This document shows positions 1-8,078 of a stretch of 37,001 bases of DNA, in pieces. The stretch comes from an uncultured Alphaproteobacteria bacterium (lineage in GTDB: Bacteria > Pseudomonadota > Alphaproteobacteria > HIMB59 > GCA-002718135). A model generated the notes under the pieces. It worked only from the letters and a program-made list of their open reading frames with translations. It was not told where the DNA came from and did no database searches. The stretch spans positions 1 through 37,001 of the forward strand of contig CACNUI010000014.1 of NCBI GenBank assembly GCA_902623545.1, written 5' to 3'. The position numbers were made by a program, and so were the translations under genes. The first letter of the stretch is position 1; every line of letters starts with the position of its first letter.

Positions 1-455
1 TTTATTTTATTTTTGCATCTGGCGGGCCTTTAGGTGTCTTACAACTTCTGTATACGCCTTCTGCGATGATTATCGCTCAAACTATAATAATTTTTCCAAT
101 AATTGCTTCGTTATCTCATGAGATATTTTATAAAAATTGGTTTGAATTTAAGGATCAGATAAGATCATTAAATATACCTTTTTGGGGTTCAGCAAAACTT
201 TTATTTAACCATAGTTATTTTTTATTAATAACAACATTATTATCTGCTTTTGGAAGAGCAATTTCAGAAGTTGGTGCAGTTATGATTGTGGGTGGAAATA
301 TTGATCATTATACGCGAGTAATGACCACAGCTATATCGCTAGAAACTAGAATGGGAAATTTAGAATACGCAATGGCTTTAGGTTTAGTATTAATATCAAT
401 AACAATAATTATTTACTCTCTTGTATATTTATTAAATAATCGATTAATTAAATGA
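1..455 (+). CDS. tupB: Tungstate-type ABC transporter permease TupB (3' part)
   Basis: This is the C-terminal part of an ABC importer membrane subunit that would pass tungstate or molybdate across the inner membrane. The frame is open from base 3, so the gene begins left of the window; the internal Met codon at base 66 is not the start. Visible features are the segment GPLGVLQLLYTPSAMIIAQ, typical of TupB proteins, then hydrophobic segments, a cytoplasmic loop with the pattern FGRAISEVGAVMIVGGNI (the EAA-like loop that contacts the ATPase), and a final membrane span. The stop overlaps mobB by four bases, so the two are translationally coupled. Tungstate rather than molybdate is inferred from family resemblance only; the binding protein and ATPase are not in view. 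Confidence 0.82.
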   Translation, partial: YFIFASGGPLGVLQLLYTPSAMIIAQTIIIFPIIASLSHEIFYKNWFEFKDQIRSLNIPFWGSAKLLFNHSYFLLITTLLSAFGRAISEVGAVMIVGGNIDHYTRVMTTAISLETRMGNLEYAMALGLVLISITIIIYSLVYLLNNRLIK

Positions 456-925
456 AAATAGTAGGGATTGTTGGCTGGAAGAATTCGGGGAAAACGACTA
501 TTGCATCAAAAATCATAAATAAACTTAACTCAAAAAATTTTCGCGTTGCTTCAATCAAACATGCACATCACGAATTTGATATAGATTATGAAAATACGGA
601 TAGTTTTAAGCATAGAGCAGCGGGGTCTTCTCAAGTAATAGTTAGTTCATCGAAACGATGGGTTAAAATATCTGAGTTAAATAATTCGAAAGAAAAAACA
701 TTAGATGAATTAATTAATCAACTTTCAGACGTTGATATTGTAGTAGTAGAGGGGTTTAAAAATGAAAATCATCCAAAAATTGAAATAATTAAAAATGATA
801 ATAATAATTATCTATTTAGTAAAATTAAAAATGTTAAAGCTATCATTACTAATTATAAACTTGAAACTAACTTAAAGATTTTTAAGAATGATGAAATTGA
901 TGATTTTATTTTGAAAGAATTTTAA
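452..925 (+). CDS. mobB: Molybdopterin-guanine dinucleotide biosynthesis adaptor MobB
   Basis: MobB is a small GTP-binding protein that assists attachment of GMP to molybdopterin to form the guanine dinucleotide cofactor (MGD) used by formate dehydrogenases. The 157-residue product begins with MKIVGIVGWKNSGKTT, a Walker A loop at residues 8-15, and has the family segments KHAHHEFDID and VVVEGFKN (Walker B region, around residue 105). Length is normal for a stand-alone MobB. The start overlaps the tupB stop as ATGA, and its stop overlaps the moeA start as TAATG, so the three genes form one operon. mobA, which carries out the nucleotidyl transfer, is not in the window. Confidence 0.9.
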   Translation: MKIVGIVGWKNSGKTTIASKIINKLNSKNFRVASIKHAHHEFDIDYENTDSFKHRAAGSSQVIVSSSKRWVKISELNNSKEKTLDELINQLSDVDIVVVEGFKNENHPKIEIIKNDNNNYLFSKIKNVKAIITNYKLETNLKIFKNDEIDDFILKEF

Positions 926-2139
926 TGAATAAATCACCTCTAACCAAAAAACAAATTATTAATTTATTTAAAAAACAAAAGAATGTGATTATTAATTCTG
1001 AAAAAGTTAATTTAGAAAATTCAGAGGATAGATTTCTTTATGAAGATATAACAAGCAAAATTAATTTACCTCCTTTTAATAACTCTGCTGTAGATGGTTA
1101 TGCAGTATTAAAAGCAGATTTAAAAAATAAAAAACCTTTTTTTTGTAATAGACGAATTGCTGCTGGGGATAACAAAAATATAAAAGTAAAACCTGGTGAA
1201 GCAATTCGAATTTTTACTGGAGCAAAAATGCCATCAAATTCATCCACAATAGTTATGCAAGAAAATACATATAAGAAAGGAAATAAAGTTCATTTAATTA
1301 AAATTCCTAAATTTGGAGAAAATTATAGATTAAAGGGTGAGGATATTAAAAAAAATCAAAAAATATTAGTAAAGGGCTCTAAATTAAATCAACAGAATAT
1401 AAACTTAATTGCTGCTACTGGTAATAGTGAAATTAAAGTATTTAAAAAAATTAAAATTGGTTTCTTTACAAGCGGTAACGAATTAAGAAAACCAACCAAA
1501 AATTTAAAAAATTCTGAAATTAATAATTCAAATTATTATAGTTTAAATAATTTACTCAATAAAAATTTTATAGAAAAAAAATATTGCGGAAATCTTAAAG
1601 ATAATTTTAAATATATTAAAAATAAAATATTTAATACTTCAAAAAAATTTAATGTAATAATAACAGCTGGTGGGGCATCTGTTGGCGATGAAGATCATTT
1701 AATTAAGGTTTTATCCGATTTAGGTAAGATATATTTTTGGAGAGCAGCAATAAAGCCAGGAAGACCAATTGCAGTAGGAAAAATAAATAAGTGCTACATA
1801 ATTTGTTTACCAGGTAATCCAGTATCTGTTCAATTATTATACGCAATGTTAGTAAAGCCATTAGTTGAAAAACTATCTGGTGGAAATTTTAAGTTACCAT
1901 CTTCAATTAAAATTACAGCAAATTTTTCTATGAAGAAAAAAACTAAAAGAATGGAGTGGTTGCGTGTAAATAAACAAACAATAAATAATAAAAATATTGC
2001 GAATAAATTTCCTAAACAGGGATCGGGAATGATCAGTTCTATTTCTTATTCAGACGGTATTATTGAAATTAAAGAAAATATTTCTGAGGTAAACAAGGGG
2101 GATATTCTTGAATTTTATAATTTTGAGAGTTTATTTTAA
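925..2139 (+). CDS. moeA: Molybdopterin molybdenumtransferase MoeA
   Basis: MoeA inserts molybdate (or possibly tungstate) into adenylated molybdopterin. The 404-residue length is standard. Diagnostic stretches are PPFNNSAVDGYAV near residues 49-61, the GEAIRIFTGAKMP segment, TAGGASVGDED around residues 247-257 (the MoaB/MogA-like domain that binds the pterin), and PGNPVS at residues 296-301, followed by the C-terminal beta-barrel domain. It follows mobB with a one-base overlap and its last bases overlap the end of tusA on the other strand. The position next to formate dehydrogenase suggests its product serves that enzyme. The coding sequence is very rich in Lys and Asn, as expected from the low GC content. 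Confidence 0.93.
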   Translation: MNKSPLTKKQIINLFKKQKNVIINSEKVNLENSEDRFLYEDITSKINLPPFNNSAVDGYAVLKADLKNKKPFFCNRRIAAGDNKNIKVKPGEAIRIFTGAKMPSNSSTIVMQENTYKKGNKVHLIKIPKFGENYRLKGEDIKKNQKILVKGSKLNQQNINLIAATGNSEIKVFKKIKIGFFTSGNELRKPTKNLKNSEINNSNYYSLNNLLNKNFIEKKYCGNLKDNFKYIKNKIFNTSKKFNVIITAGGASVGDEDHLIKVLSDLGKIYFWRAAIKPGRPIAVGKINKCYIICLPGNPVSVQLLYAMLVKPLVEKLSGGNFKLPSSIKITANFSMKKKTKRMEWLRVNKQTINNKNIANKFPKQGSGMISSISYSDGIIEIKENISEVNKGDILEFYNFESLF

Positions 2140-2387
2140 TTTTTAATTTTAAATATATAACGAATTACAATTTTATCTTTAATTTTTTCACAACTTAAAT
2201 ATTCATATTTGGACTGATCACAATAATGTTCAAAATCCGCTTCAGCCAAAGGATCGGTTGCAATAACTTTAATAATTGTGTCTTTTCTTAATTCTGAAGC
2301 AAGTTTTCTAGCTTTAAGAACCGGTATAGGACATTCTGTACCACTAGTATCAAGAACTAATTCATTATTTTCAACTGAATCTTTCAT
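2136..2387 (-). CDS. tusA: TusA/SirA-family sulfur carrier protein
   Basis: This 83-residue protein belongs to the TusA family, which accepts persulfide sulfur from a cysteine desulfurase and hands it to tRNA thiolation or molybdenum-cofactor pathways. The signature CPIPVLKARK begins at residue 19, with Cys19 as the expected persulfide carrier. Further family features are the segment IKVIATDPLAEADFEHYC and a C-terminal strand. It converges on moeA with a four-base overlap and is divergent from fdsGB, with 39 bp between the two start codons. No strong Shine-Dalgarno sequence lies before its ATG. A role in sulfurating the formate dehydrogenase cofactor is inferred from the location; a tRNA thiolation role is equally allowed by the family. 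Confidence 0.85.
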   Translation of the reverse strand: MKDSVENNELVLDTSGTECPIPVLKARKLASELRKDTIIKVIATDPLAEADFEHYCDQSKYEYLSCEKIKDKIVIRYIFKIKN

Positions 2388-2400
2388 AATTTTCTGATAC

Positions 2401-2421
2401 TTAATATATAGTATAAATTAA
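2401..2421. promoter_or_regulatory. Divergent promoter region with AT-rich near-palindrome between tusA and fdsGB
   Basis: The 39-bp gap holds a 21-base dyad: TTAATATATA, a central G, then TATAAATTAA; nine of ten arm positions are complementary. It contains a TATAGT (2407-2412) that could be a -10 for fdsGB, and on the minus strand a TATACT (2415-2410) that could be a -10 for tusA. Both 5' leaders would then be about 8-16 bases, which fits the lack of good ribosome binding sites. In A/T-only sequence such symmetry can arise by chance, so operator function is only a suggestion. Confidence 0.4.
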
Positions 2422-2426
2422 TTGGA

Positions 2427-4130
2427 ATGGATAAATTTGTTTCTCAAACAGAAACTTCTTTAAAAAAGAAGAAAAGACGTTGGACTCCAAAAGGAAGACA
2501 AGTCGAAGATAAATATTTAGATGAAGTTTCTCAATTGTTTTCAGGATTAACATTTAAGCGAGATGAATTAATAGAATATTTGCATATATTACAGGATAAA
2601 TTTGGTGTTTTGTACGATAAACATCTAGTTGCTTTATCAACTATTATTAATTTACCACTTTCTGAAATTTATGAAGTTGCAACCTTTTATGCTCACTTCA
2701 ATATTGTTAAAGATAGTAAAGACTATAACCCAGTGAACGTTGTAAGGGTATGTGAAAGTTTAACGTGTGAATTATTTGGCGCAAGTAACTTACTTAAAAA
2801 TATAAAAAAATTAGAAAATAAAAATATAAAAGTCGTACCTGGGCCATGCATGGGGAGGTGTCATGTTGCCCCTACTGTTTGTGTTGGAAAAAATTATGTT
2901 GATATGGCTGATTATGATAATGTTAAAAAAACAATCGATGAAAAAAATTTTGAACCCTTTATTCCAGATTATATAAATTTATCTGCTTATAAAAAAAATG
3001 GTGGTTATGAAATTGCAAACAGAATAAAAAATGGTGTGATTTCAAAAAAACAAGTTTTGGATTCATTAAATGAAAGTGGATTGAAAGGGAAGGGTGGCGC
3101 TGGGTTCCCTACAGGAAAAAAATGGGAAATTGTTTCAAACTACAATGGTAGAAAATATGTTGCTGTTAATGGTGATGAAGGTGAGCCAGGAACATTTAAG
3201 GATAGGTCATATTTAGAAAGCGATCCACATAGATTTTTGGAAGGAGCTTTAATTGCTTCCTATTTTATCAATGCTCATAAAGTTTACATTTATATGAGAG
3301 ATGAATATCCAGCAGTTATAAAAATTTTGCTCGATGAAATAAATAAAATGGAAGATGAAGAAATAATTCCAAAAGACTTTTTCGTAGTAAGAAGAGGGGC
3401 AGGAGCATATATCTGTGGAGAAGAATCAGCAATGATAGAAAGTATTGAAGGAAAAAGAGGATTGCCAAGACATAGACCCCCTTATGTAGCTGAAATTGGT
3501 TTATTTGGATGTCCTACTTTAACAAACAATTTAGAAACTCTTTTTTGGGTAAGAGATATAATTGAAAAAGGAGCAAAGTGGTTTGCTGAAAAGGGTTCCA
3601 ATGGAAATAAGGGTTTTCATAGTTTTTCGGTATCTGGCAGAGTAAAGAACCCAGGGGTAAAAGTTGCACCAGCCGGTATAACAATTCAACAATTAATTGA
3701 TGAGTATTGTGATGGTATGGCAGATGGACATGCTTTTAAAGGATATCTTCCAGGAGGTGCATCAGGCGGTATTCTCCCTGCTACAATGAATGATATTCCA
3801 CTTGATTATGGATCTAAAGAATTAATGGATGCCGGATGTTTTTTAGGTTCAGCGGCAGTGGTTGTATTATCGGATCAAGATAATATGAAAGATGTTGCTC
3901 TTAATTTACTAAAATTTTTTGAAGAGGAAAGTTGTGGTCAATGTACGCCATGTCGTTCTGGTACAGAGAAAACAGTAAAATTAATGAAAGAAAAAAATTG
4001 GAACAAAGAAAAATTAAAAGATTTAAGTGAAGTTATGGCTCAAGCATCGATATGTGGATTAGGACAAGCTGCAACAAACCCTTTAAATTCTGTTCTAAAA
4101 TATTTTAGCAATGAAATAACTTATGACTAA
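2427..4130 (+). CDS. fdsB: NAD-dependent formate dehydrogenase, fused gamma-beta subunit (NuoE-NuoF-like)
   Basis: This is the NAD+-reducing half of a soluble formate dehydrogenase. Residues ~20-165 form a NuoE-like domain: a helical bundle ending in EVATFYAHF, then a thioredoxin-like [2Fe-2S] site with Cys109, Cys114, Cys141 and Cys145. Residues ~190-567 are NuoF-like: the glycine-rich GKGGAGFPTGKKW (221-233) and NGDEGEPGT (248-256) bind FMN and NAD(H), and Cys503, Cys506, Cys509 and Cys543 form a [4Fe-4S] site. In many alphaproteobacteria the two parts are separate proteins, FdsG and FdsB. At 567 residues it is shorter than the sum of those, so the thioredoxin-like region usual at the FdsB N terminus seems reduced. 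It overlaps fdsA by eight bases. The start is chosen at the first ATG, with only GGA just before it. Confidence 0.9.
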   Translation: MDKFVSQTETSLKKKKRRWTPKGRQVEDKYLDEVSQLFSGLTFKRDELIEYLHILQDKFGVLYDKHLVALSTIINLPLSEIYEVATFYAHFNIVKDSKDYNPVNVVRVCESLTCELFGASNLLKNIKKLENKNIKVVPGPCMGRCHVAPTVCVGKNYVDMADYDNVKKTIDEKNFEPFIPDYINLSAYKKNGGYEIANRIKNGVISKKQVLDSLNESGLKGKGGAGFPTGKKWEIVSNYNGRKYVAVNGDEGEPGTFKDRSYLESDPHRFLEGALIASYFINAHKVYIYMRDEYPAVIKILLDEINKMEDEEIIPKDFFVVRRGAGAYICGEESAMIESIEGKRGLPRHRPPYVAEIGLFGCPTLTNNLETLFWVRDIIEKGAKWFAEKGSNGNKGFHSFSVSGRVKNPGVKVAPAGITIQQLIDEYCDGMADGHAFKGYLPGGASGGILPATMNDIPLDYGSKELMDAGCFLGSAAVVVLSDQDNMKDVALNLLKFFEEESCGQCTPCRSGTEKTVKLMKEKNWNKEKLKDLSEVMAQASICGLGQAATNPLNSVLKYFSNEITYD

Positions 4131-6876
4131 AGAGAAAACAAAATTTTATTTAAACGAAAAGTTAGTTGAAGCAAATGCTGATGAAACTATTTGGCAAGTT
4201 GCAAATAGACTTGGAACAGAAATCCCCCATTTATGTTATTCCGATAAACCTGGCTATAGAGCAGATGGAAATTGTAGAGCATGTATGGTTGAAATTGAAG
4301 GAGAACGTGTTTTGGCAGCATCTTGTATTAGAAAGCCAAGTGATAGTATGAAAGTAAAAACTTCTTCAGAAAAAGCTAAAAAATCTAGAGAGTTAGTTTT
4401 TGAATTACTTCTAGCAGACCAACCAAAAAAAGAAATTGCCCATGATAATAATTCTGATTTTTGGAAATGGATAGACAAAGTTGATGTTAAAGAAAGTAGA
4501 TTTCCAAAAAAACCTTCATGTCAGGCAGACGTTTCTCATCCAAGCATGGCTGTAAATTTAGATGCATGCATACAATGTAATCTCTGTGTAAGAGCATGTA
4601 GAGAAGTCCAGGTAAACGATGTGATTGGAATGGCATATCGAGGAGAAAATTCTAAAATTGTATTTGATTTTGATGATCCAATGGGTGACAGCACATGTGT
4701 AGCATGTGGTGAATGTGTACAAGCATGTCCAACTGGAGCATTAATGCCGGCATCCATTGTAGATAAGGATGGTGTTGGCCATAGTAAGGTAGATAAAAAA
4801 ATTGATAGCGTTTGTCCTTATTGTGGTGTTGGTTGTCAGATAGAATACAATGTAAAAGATAATAAAATTAAATACGTTAATGGTGTTGATGGCCCCGCAA
4901 ACAAAAATAGATTATGCGTAAAGGGAAGATTTGGTTTTGATTATGTAAATAATCCAGAAAGGCTCACAAAGCCATTGATTAGAATTAAAGACAAAGCAAA
5001 AGACTTACATCCAAACATTAATTTTTCAAATATTCATCAATATTTTAGAGAAGCATCTTGGGATGAAGCTTTAGATTATGCTGCACAAGGATTTTTAAAA
5101 CTTAAAAAACAAAGAAATGGTAAAAGTAATCTTGCGGGATTTGGATCAGCTAAATGTTCAAATGAAGAAGCATATTTATTTCAAAAACTAATACGAACTG
5201 GCTTTAATACTAATAATGTTGATCATTGTACTAGGCTTTGTCATGCGTCATCTGTAGCTGCTTTACTTGAAACTATTGGTTCAGGAGCTGTTACTGCTCC
5301 ATTCTATGAAGTTGAACATTCTGATGTGATAATAGTCATTGGAGCTAATCCAACTGAAAACCATCCAGTAGCAGCAACTTTTTTTAAAAATGCTGCAAAA
5401 AAAGGTTCCAAATTAATTGTGATGGATCCTAGAGGTCATTCTTTAAAAAAACATGCAACTCATATGTTACAATTTAAACCAGGATCTGATGTTGCTCTCT
5501 TAAATTCAATAATGAATGTTATTGTTGAAGAAAATTTATTTAATTCTCAATATATTAAAAAACAAACTGAAGGATTTGAAAAATTAAGAAAACATTTAAT
5601 GAATTATTCACCTGATATAATGGAAAATGAAACAGGTATTGATCCAGAATTAATAAGAAAAGTAGCGCGCTTATATGCCAGTACAAATAAAGGAATAATT
5701 TTTTGGGGTATGGGTATTTCTCAACATACACATGGTACCGACAATGCTAGATGTTTAATTTCTCTAGCTTTAATGACAGGTAATGTTGGAAAAAGAGGAT
5801 CTGGTTTACATCCTTTAAGAGGACAAAATAATGTTCAAGGAGCATCTGACGCTGGTCTCATACCAATGATGTACCCTGATTATCAATTAGTTGATAAAGA
5901 TAATAATAAAGATTTTTTTGAAAAACTTTGGAAGACTCCTTTAGATGATAAAAAAGGTCTAACTGTTGTTGAAATTATGGATGCTATTCACGAGAATACA
6001 ATTAAAGGTATGTATATACTCGGTGAAAATCCCGCAATGTCTGATCCTGATCTTAATCATGCAAGAGAAGCTCTACAAATGTTAGATCATTTAGTTGTTC
6101 AAGATATTTTTTTAACTGAAACAGCAACATATGCAGATGTTATTTTCCCTGCTTCAGCATGGCCTGAAAAAAATGGAACAGTTACTAATACAAATAGACA
6201 AGTGCAGATGGGAAGAAAAGCTTTAGACTCTCCAGGTGAAGCTAAAGAAGATTGGTGGATAACTAATGAACTTGGAAAAAGAATGGGTTTAAAATGGCAA
6301 TATGAACATCCCAAGGAAATTTACGAAGAAATGTCACTAACAATGCCTTCATTAAACAATATATCTTGGGAAAGATTAGAAAATGAAAATTCTGTAACTT
6401 ATCCAAGTAAATCTCCAACTACACCTGGGGATGAAATTGTTTTTGGTGATAAATTTCCAAACGAAAATGGTAAAGGTAAATTTATTCCAGCAAGTGTTAC
6501 CGCACCAGATGAAGTACCTGATAAAGAATTTGCGATGATACTAACTACAGGAAGGCAATTAGAGCATTGGCATACTGGAGCTATGACTAGAAAGGCATCA
6601 AATTTGGATGCAATTGAACCAGAACCCTCAGTTTCAATATCACCTAAAGATATAATTAAAAATAATATGAAAGCTGGTGATAAAATAAAAGTCTCAACTA
6701 GAAGAGGCTCTATCAATATCAGAGTAAGGCAAGACAGGGCTATTCCTGATGGAGTCATATTTATTCCATTTTGTTATAATGAATCTGCAGCTAATCTTTT
6801 AACTAATCCAGCTTTAGATCCATATGGAAAAATTCCTGAATTTAAATATTGTGCAGCAAAAATTGAGAAGTTATAA
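4123..6876 (+). CDS. fdsA: NAD-dependent formate dehydrogenase, catalytic alpha subunit
   Basis: The 917-residue subunit oxidises formate to CO2 at a molybdenum or tungsten bis-MGD centre and passes electrons to FdsGB. In order: a ferredoxin-like [2Fe-2S] domain (Cys38, Cys51, Cys54, Cys68), two [4Fe-4S] motifs (Cys149/152/155/159 and Cys192/195/198/202), then the FDH core with a further [4Fe-4S] site (Cys231/234/238/265). The active-site segment is HCTRLCHASS, in which Cys373 (TGT, not TGA) is the predicted metal ligand and His374 its partner, as in FdhF where selenocysteine takes that place. GANPTENHP and RGQNNVQGASDAG are cofactor-binding stretches. The C-terminal domain has TTGRQLEHWHTG. 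No fdsC, fdhD or fdsD follows it here. Confidence 0.95.
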   Translation: MTKEKTKFYLNEKLVEANADETIWQVANRLGTEIPHLCYSDKPGYRADGNCRACMVEIEGERVLAASCIRKPSDSMKVKTSSEKAKKSRELVFELLLADQPKKEIAHDNNSDFWKWIDKVDVKESRFPKKPSCQADVSHPSMAVNLDACIQCNLCVRACREVQVNDVIGMAYRGENSKIVFDFDDPMGDSTCVACGECVQACPTGALMPASIVDKDGVGHSKVDKKIDSVCPYCGVGCQIEYNVKDNKIKYVNGVDGPANKNRLCVKGRFGFDYVNNPERLTKPLIRIKDKAKDLHPNINFSNIHQYFREASWDEALDYAAQGFLKLKKQRNGKSNLAGFGSAKCSNEEAYLFQKLIRTGFNTNNVDHCTRLCHASSVAALLETIGSGAVTAPFYEVEHSDVIIVIGANPTENHPVAATFFKNAAKKGSKLIVMDPRGHSLKKHATHMLQFKPGSDVALLNSIMNVIVEENLFNSQYIKKQTEGFEKLRKHLMNYSPDIMENETGIDPELIRKVARLYASTNKGIIFWGMGISQHTHGTDNARCLISLALMTGNVGKRGSGLHPLRGQNNVQGASDAGLIPMMYPDYQLVDKDNNKDFFEKLWKTPLDDKKGLTVVEIMDAIHENTIKGMYILGENPAMSDPDLNHAREALQMLDHLVVQDIFLTETATYADVIFPASAWPEKNGTVTNTNRQVQMGRKALDSPGEAKEDWWITNELGKRMGLKWQYEHPKEIYEEMSLTMPSLNNISWERLENENSVTYPSKSPTTPGDEIVFGDKFPNENGKGKFIPASVTAPDEVPDKEFAMILTTGRQLEHWHTGAMTRKASNLDAIEPEPSVSISPKDIIKNNMKAGDKIKVSTRRGSINIRVRQDRAIPDGVIFIPFCYNESAANLLTNPALDPYGKIPEFKYCAAKIEKL

Positions 6877-6883
6877 ATATTAT

Positions 6884-7006
6884 ATGATTAAGAAAACTTT
6901 AATAATTTTATTTCTTGTATTTAGTCCAATTACTGCTTGCTCTACATTAGGTGAATTAAACGAAAGAGTAAAAGGTGATGGAGTTCCTTATATTCCTGGG
7001 ATTTAA
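6884..7006 (+). CDS. Small predicted lipoprotein, 40 residues, function unknown
   Basis: I do not recognise this as a characterised gene. The product starts MIKK, has a hydrophobic stretch of about 12 residues and a lipobox ITAC with Cys19, giving a mature lipid-anchored peptide of only 22 residues that ends VPYIPGI. It begins seven bases after the fdsA stop in the same direction, so it is likely cotranscribed. An in-frame upstream ATG at 6824 would overlap fdsA by 53 bases and put charged residues before the signal peptide, so the ATG at 6884 is preferred. It resembles in size and plan the tiny entericidin-like lipoproteins, but I see no sequence match. A role linked to formate dehydrogenase is not shown. 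Confidence 0.6.
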   Translation: MIKKTLIILFLVFSPITACSTLGELNERVKGDGVPYIPGI

Positions 7007-7011
7007 TTTAT

Positions 7012-7031
7012 AAAATTCTTGTCGAATTTTT
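7012..7031 (+). terminator. Weak rho-independent terminator after the formate dehydrogenase operon
   Basis: AAAATTC (7012-7018) pairs with GAATTTT (7024-7030) across a five-base loop, followed by one more T. The stem is AT-rich and therefore weak. It lies just after the small lipoprotein gene and before tRNA-Thr, where a transcript end would be expected. Confidence 0.4.
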
Positions 7032-7056
7032 AATTTAATATAAATGCAACCTTAAT

Positions 7057-7132
<76 letters not shown>

Positions 7133-7146
7133 CTTCTAATTAAAAT

Positions 7147-7908
7147 TTAGCTGGAGTAAAATTGATACAAAGCTATTGATGTAGCATTAGAAACATTCAA
7201 ACTATCAATTTCAAATTCTAAATTATGTTTCATCTTTATCTGCATTATTTCATCGCATTCCTTTTTTACTAATTCTCTAATACCTTTCCCTTCAGAGCCA
7301 AAAACCAATACTGATTTTTGTGAAAAAATAAAATTTGAATTTTTATTTTTTGAGCTATCGAAGCCATAAATCCAATAATTATTTTTTTTAAGAAAAGAAA
7401 TAGCTCTTTTAATATTTGTCACTCTAATATAATTTACAATCTCTGCAGCACCAGAAGCTGATTTGTAGAGTGATGAAGTCAATTCTGGTGAATTATCTTT
7501 GCTAACTATAATTCCTGCACAATCAAATAATGCACATGATCTCATTATCGAACCAATATTTTGAGGATCAGTTACTTGATCTAAAATTAAAATTACCGAT
7601 TTTGATTTTTTACTCTCTTCTTTTACAAATTCTTCTAAACTTGGCCTTGAAAAATCCTTTGTTTTTAGAACTAGTCCCTGTGTTGTGTTCTCGTTTCCAA
7701 ATCTTCTTGTGAATTCATTTTGAGGAAGAATTGTAATATTTTGTATTTTAGATTCATATTTTTTAACAAAATTAATCTTATTTTTACTAATTATTAGCTC
7801 TATATGCTTTCTTTTATTATTTTGGAGAGCTGCTTTAACAGAATGTTGACCAAAAATTGTATGAATTCCTTGATTTTTATTAAATTTATTAATTTTAAAC
7901 TTACTCAT
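7147..7908 (-). CDS. rlmB: 23S rRNA (guanosine-2'-O)-methyltransferase RlmB-like, SPOUT/TrmH family
   Basis: The enzyme would transfer a methyl group from S-adenosylmethionine to the 2'-OH of a guanosine in 23S rRNA (G2251 in E. coli). The 253-residue protein has an N-terminal substrate-binding domain opening IHTIFGQHSVKAAL, and a C-terminal knotted SPOUT domain with the three family motifs: DPQNIGSIMRSC (with the catalytic-type Asn and Arg), VLVFGSEGKGIRELV, and IDSLNVSNATSIALYQF. Its stop is 14 bases from the 3' end of tRNA-Thr, so it is convergent with that gene and divergent from the tRNA-Tyr operon. TrmH-type paralogs share these motifs, so rlmB is the best name but the exact target base is inferred. 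Confidence 0.88.
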   Translation of the reverse strand: MSKFKINKFNKNQGIHTIFGQHSVKAALQNNKRKHIELIISKNKINFVKKYESKIQNITILPQNEFTRRFGNENTTQGLVLKTKDFSRPSLEEFVKEESKKSKSVILILDQVTDPQNIGSIMRSCALFDCAGIIVSKDNSPELTSSLYKSASGAAEIVNYIRVTNIKRAISFLKKNNYWIYGFDSSKNKNSNFIFSQKSVLVFGSEGKGIRELVKKECDEIMQIKMKHNLEFEIDSLNVSNATSIALYQFYSS

Positions 7909-8033
7909 GGTTTAATATCACAGATTTATTCAATTAATACAATCTAGATATGTACAAATAGTGATTTTTTGTCTAAAAGGCCGTTGCTTTTACGAATATA
8001 CGTATTTTGCAAAGGTGAGGTTGCTGTTTTAGA

Positions 8034-8060
8034 TTGACATACATACTATTTTATTAGTAT
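8034..8060 (+). promoter_or_regulatory. Probable promoter of the tRNA-Tyr/tRNA-Gly/tuf operon
   Basis: A perfect -35 TTGACA (8034-8039) is followed after 15 bases by TAGTAT (8055-8060), 18 bases before tRNA-Tyr; TATTTG at 8058 with an 18-base spacer is an alternative -10. The 170-base gap between rlmB and tRNA-Tyr holds no other gene; the only other feature I see is the small palindrome ATACGTAT at 7998-8005. Confidence 0.55.
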
Positions 8061-8078
8061 TTGCCAGTTTCTTCATAC

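Noticed and set aside
5239..5241. Selenocysteine at the formate dehydrogenase active site
   Set aside because: The codon is TGT, so cysteine is used; there is no in-frame TGA or need for a SECIS element.
6399..6758. 119-codon minus-strand frame inside fdsA
   Set aside because: It lies wholly within the strongly conserved C-terminal domain of fdsA, and its product matches no family I know.
6824..6883. Upstream start for the small lipoprotein gene
   Set aside because: It would add 20 residues encoded inside fdsA and displace the signal peptide from the N terminus.
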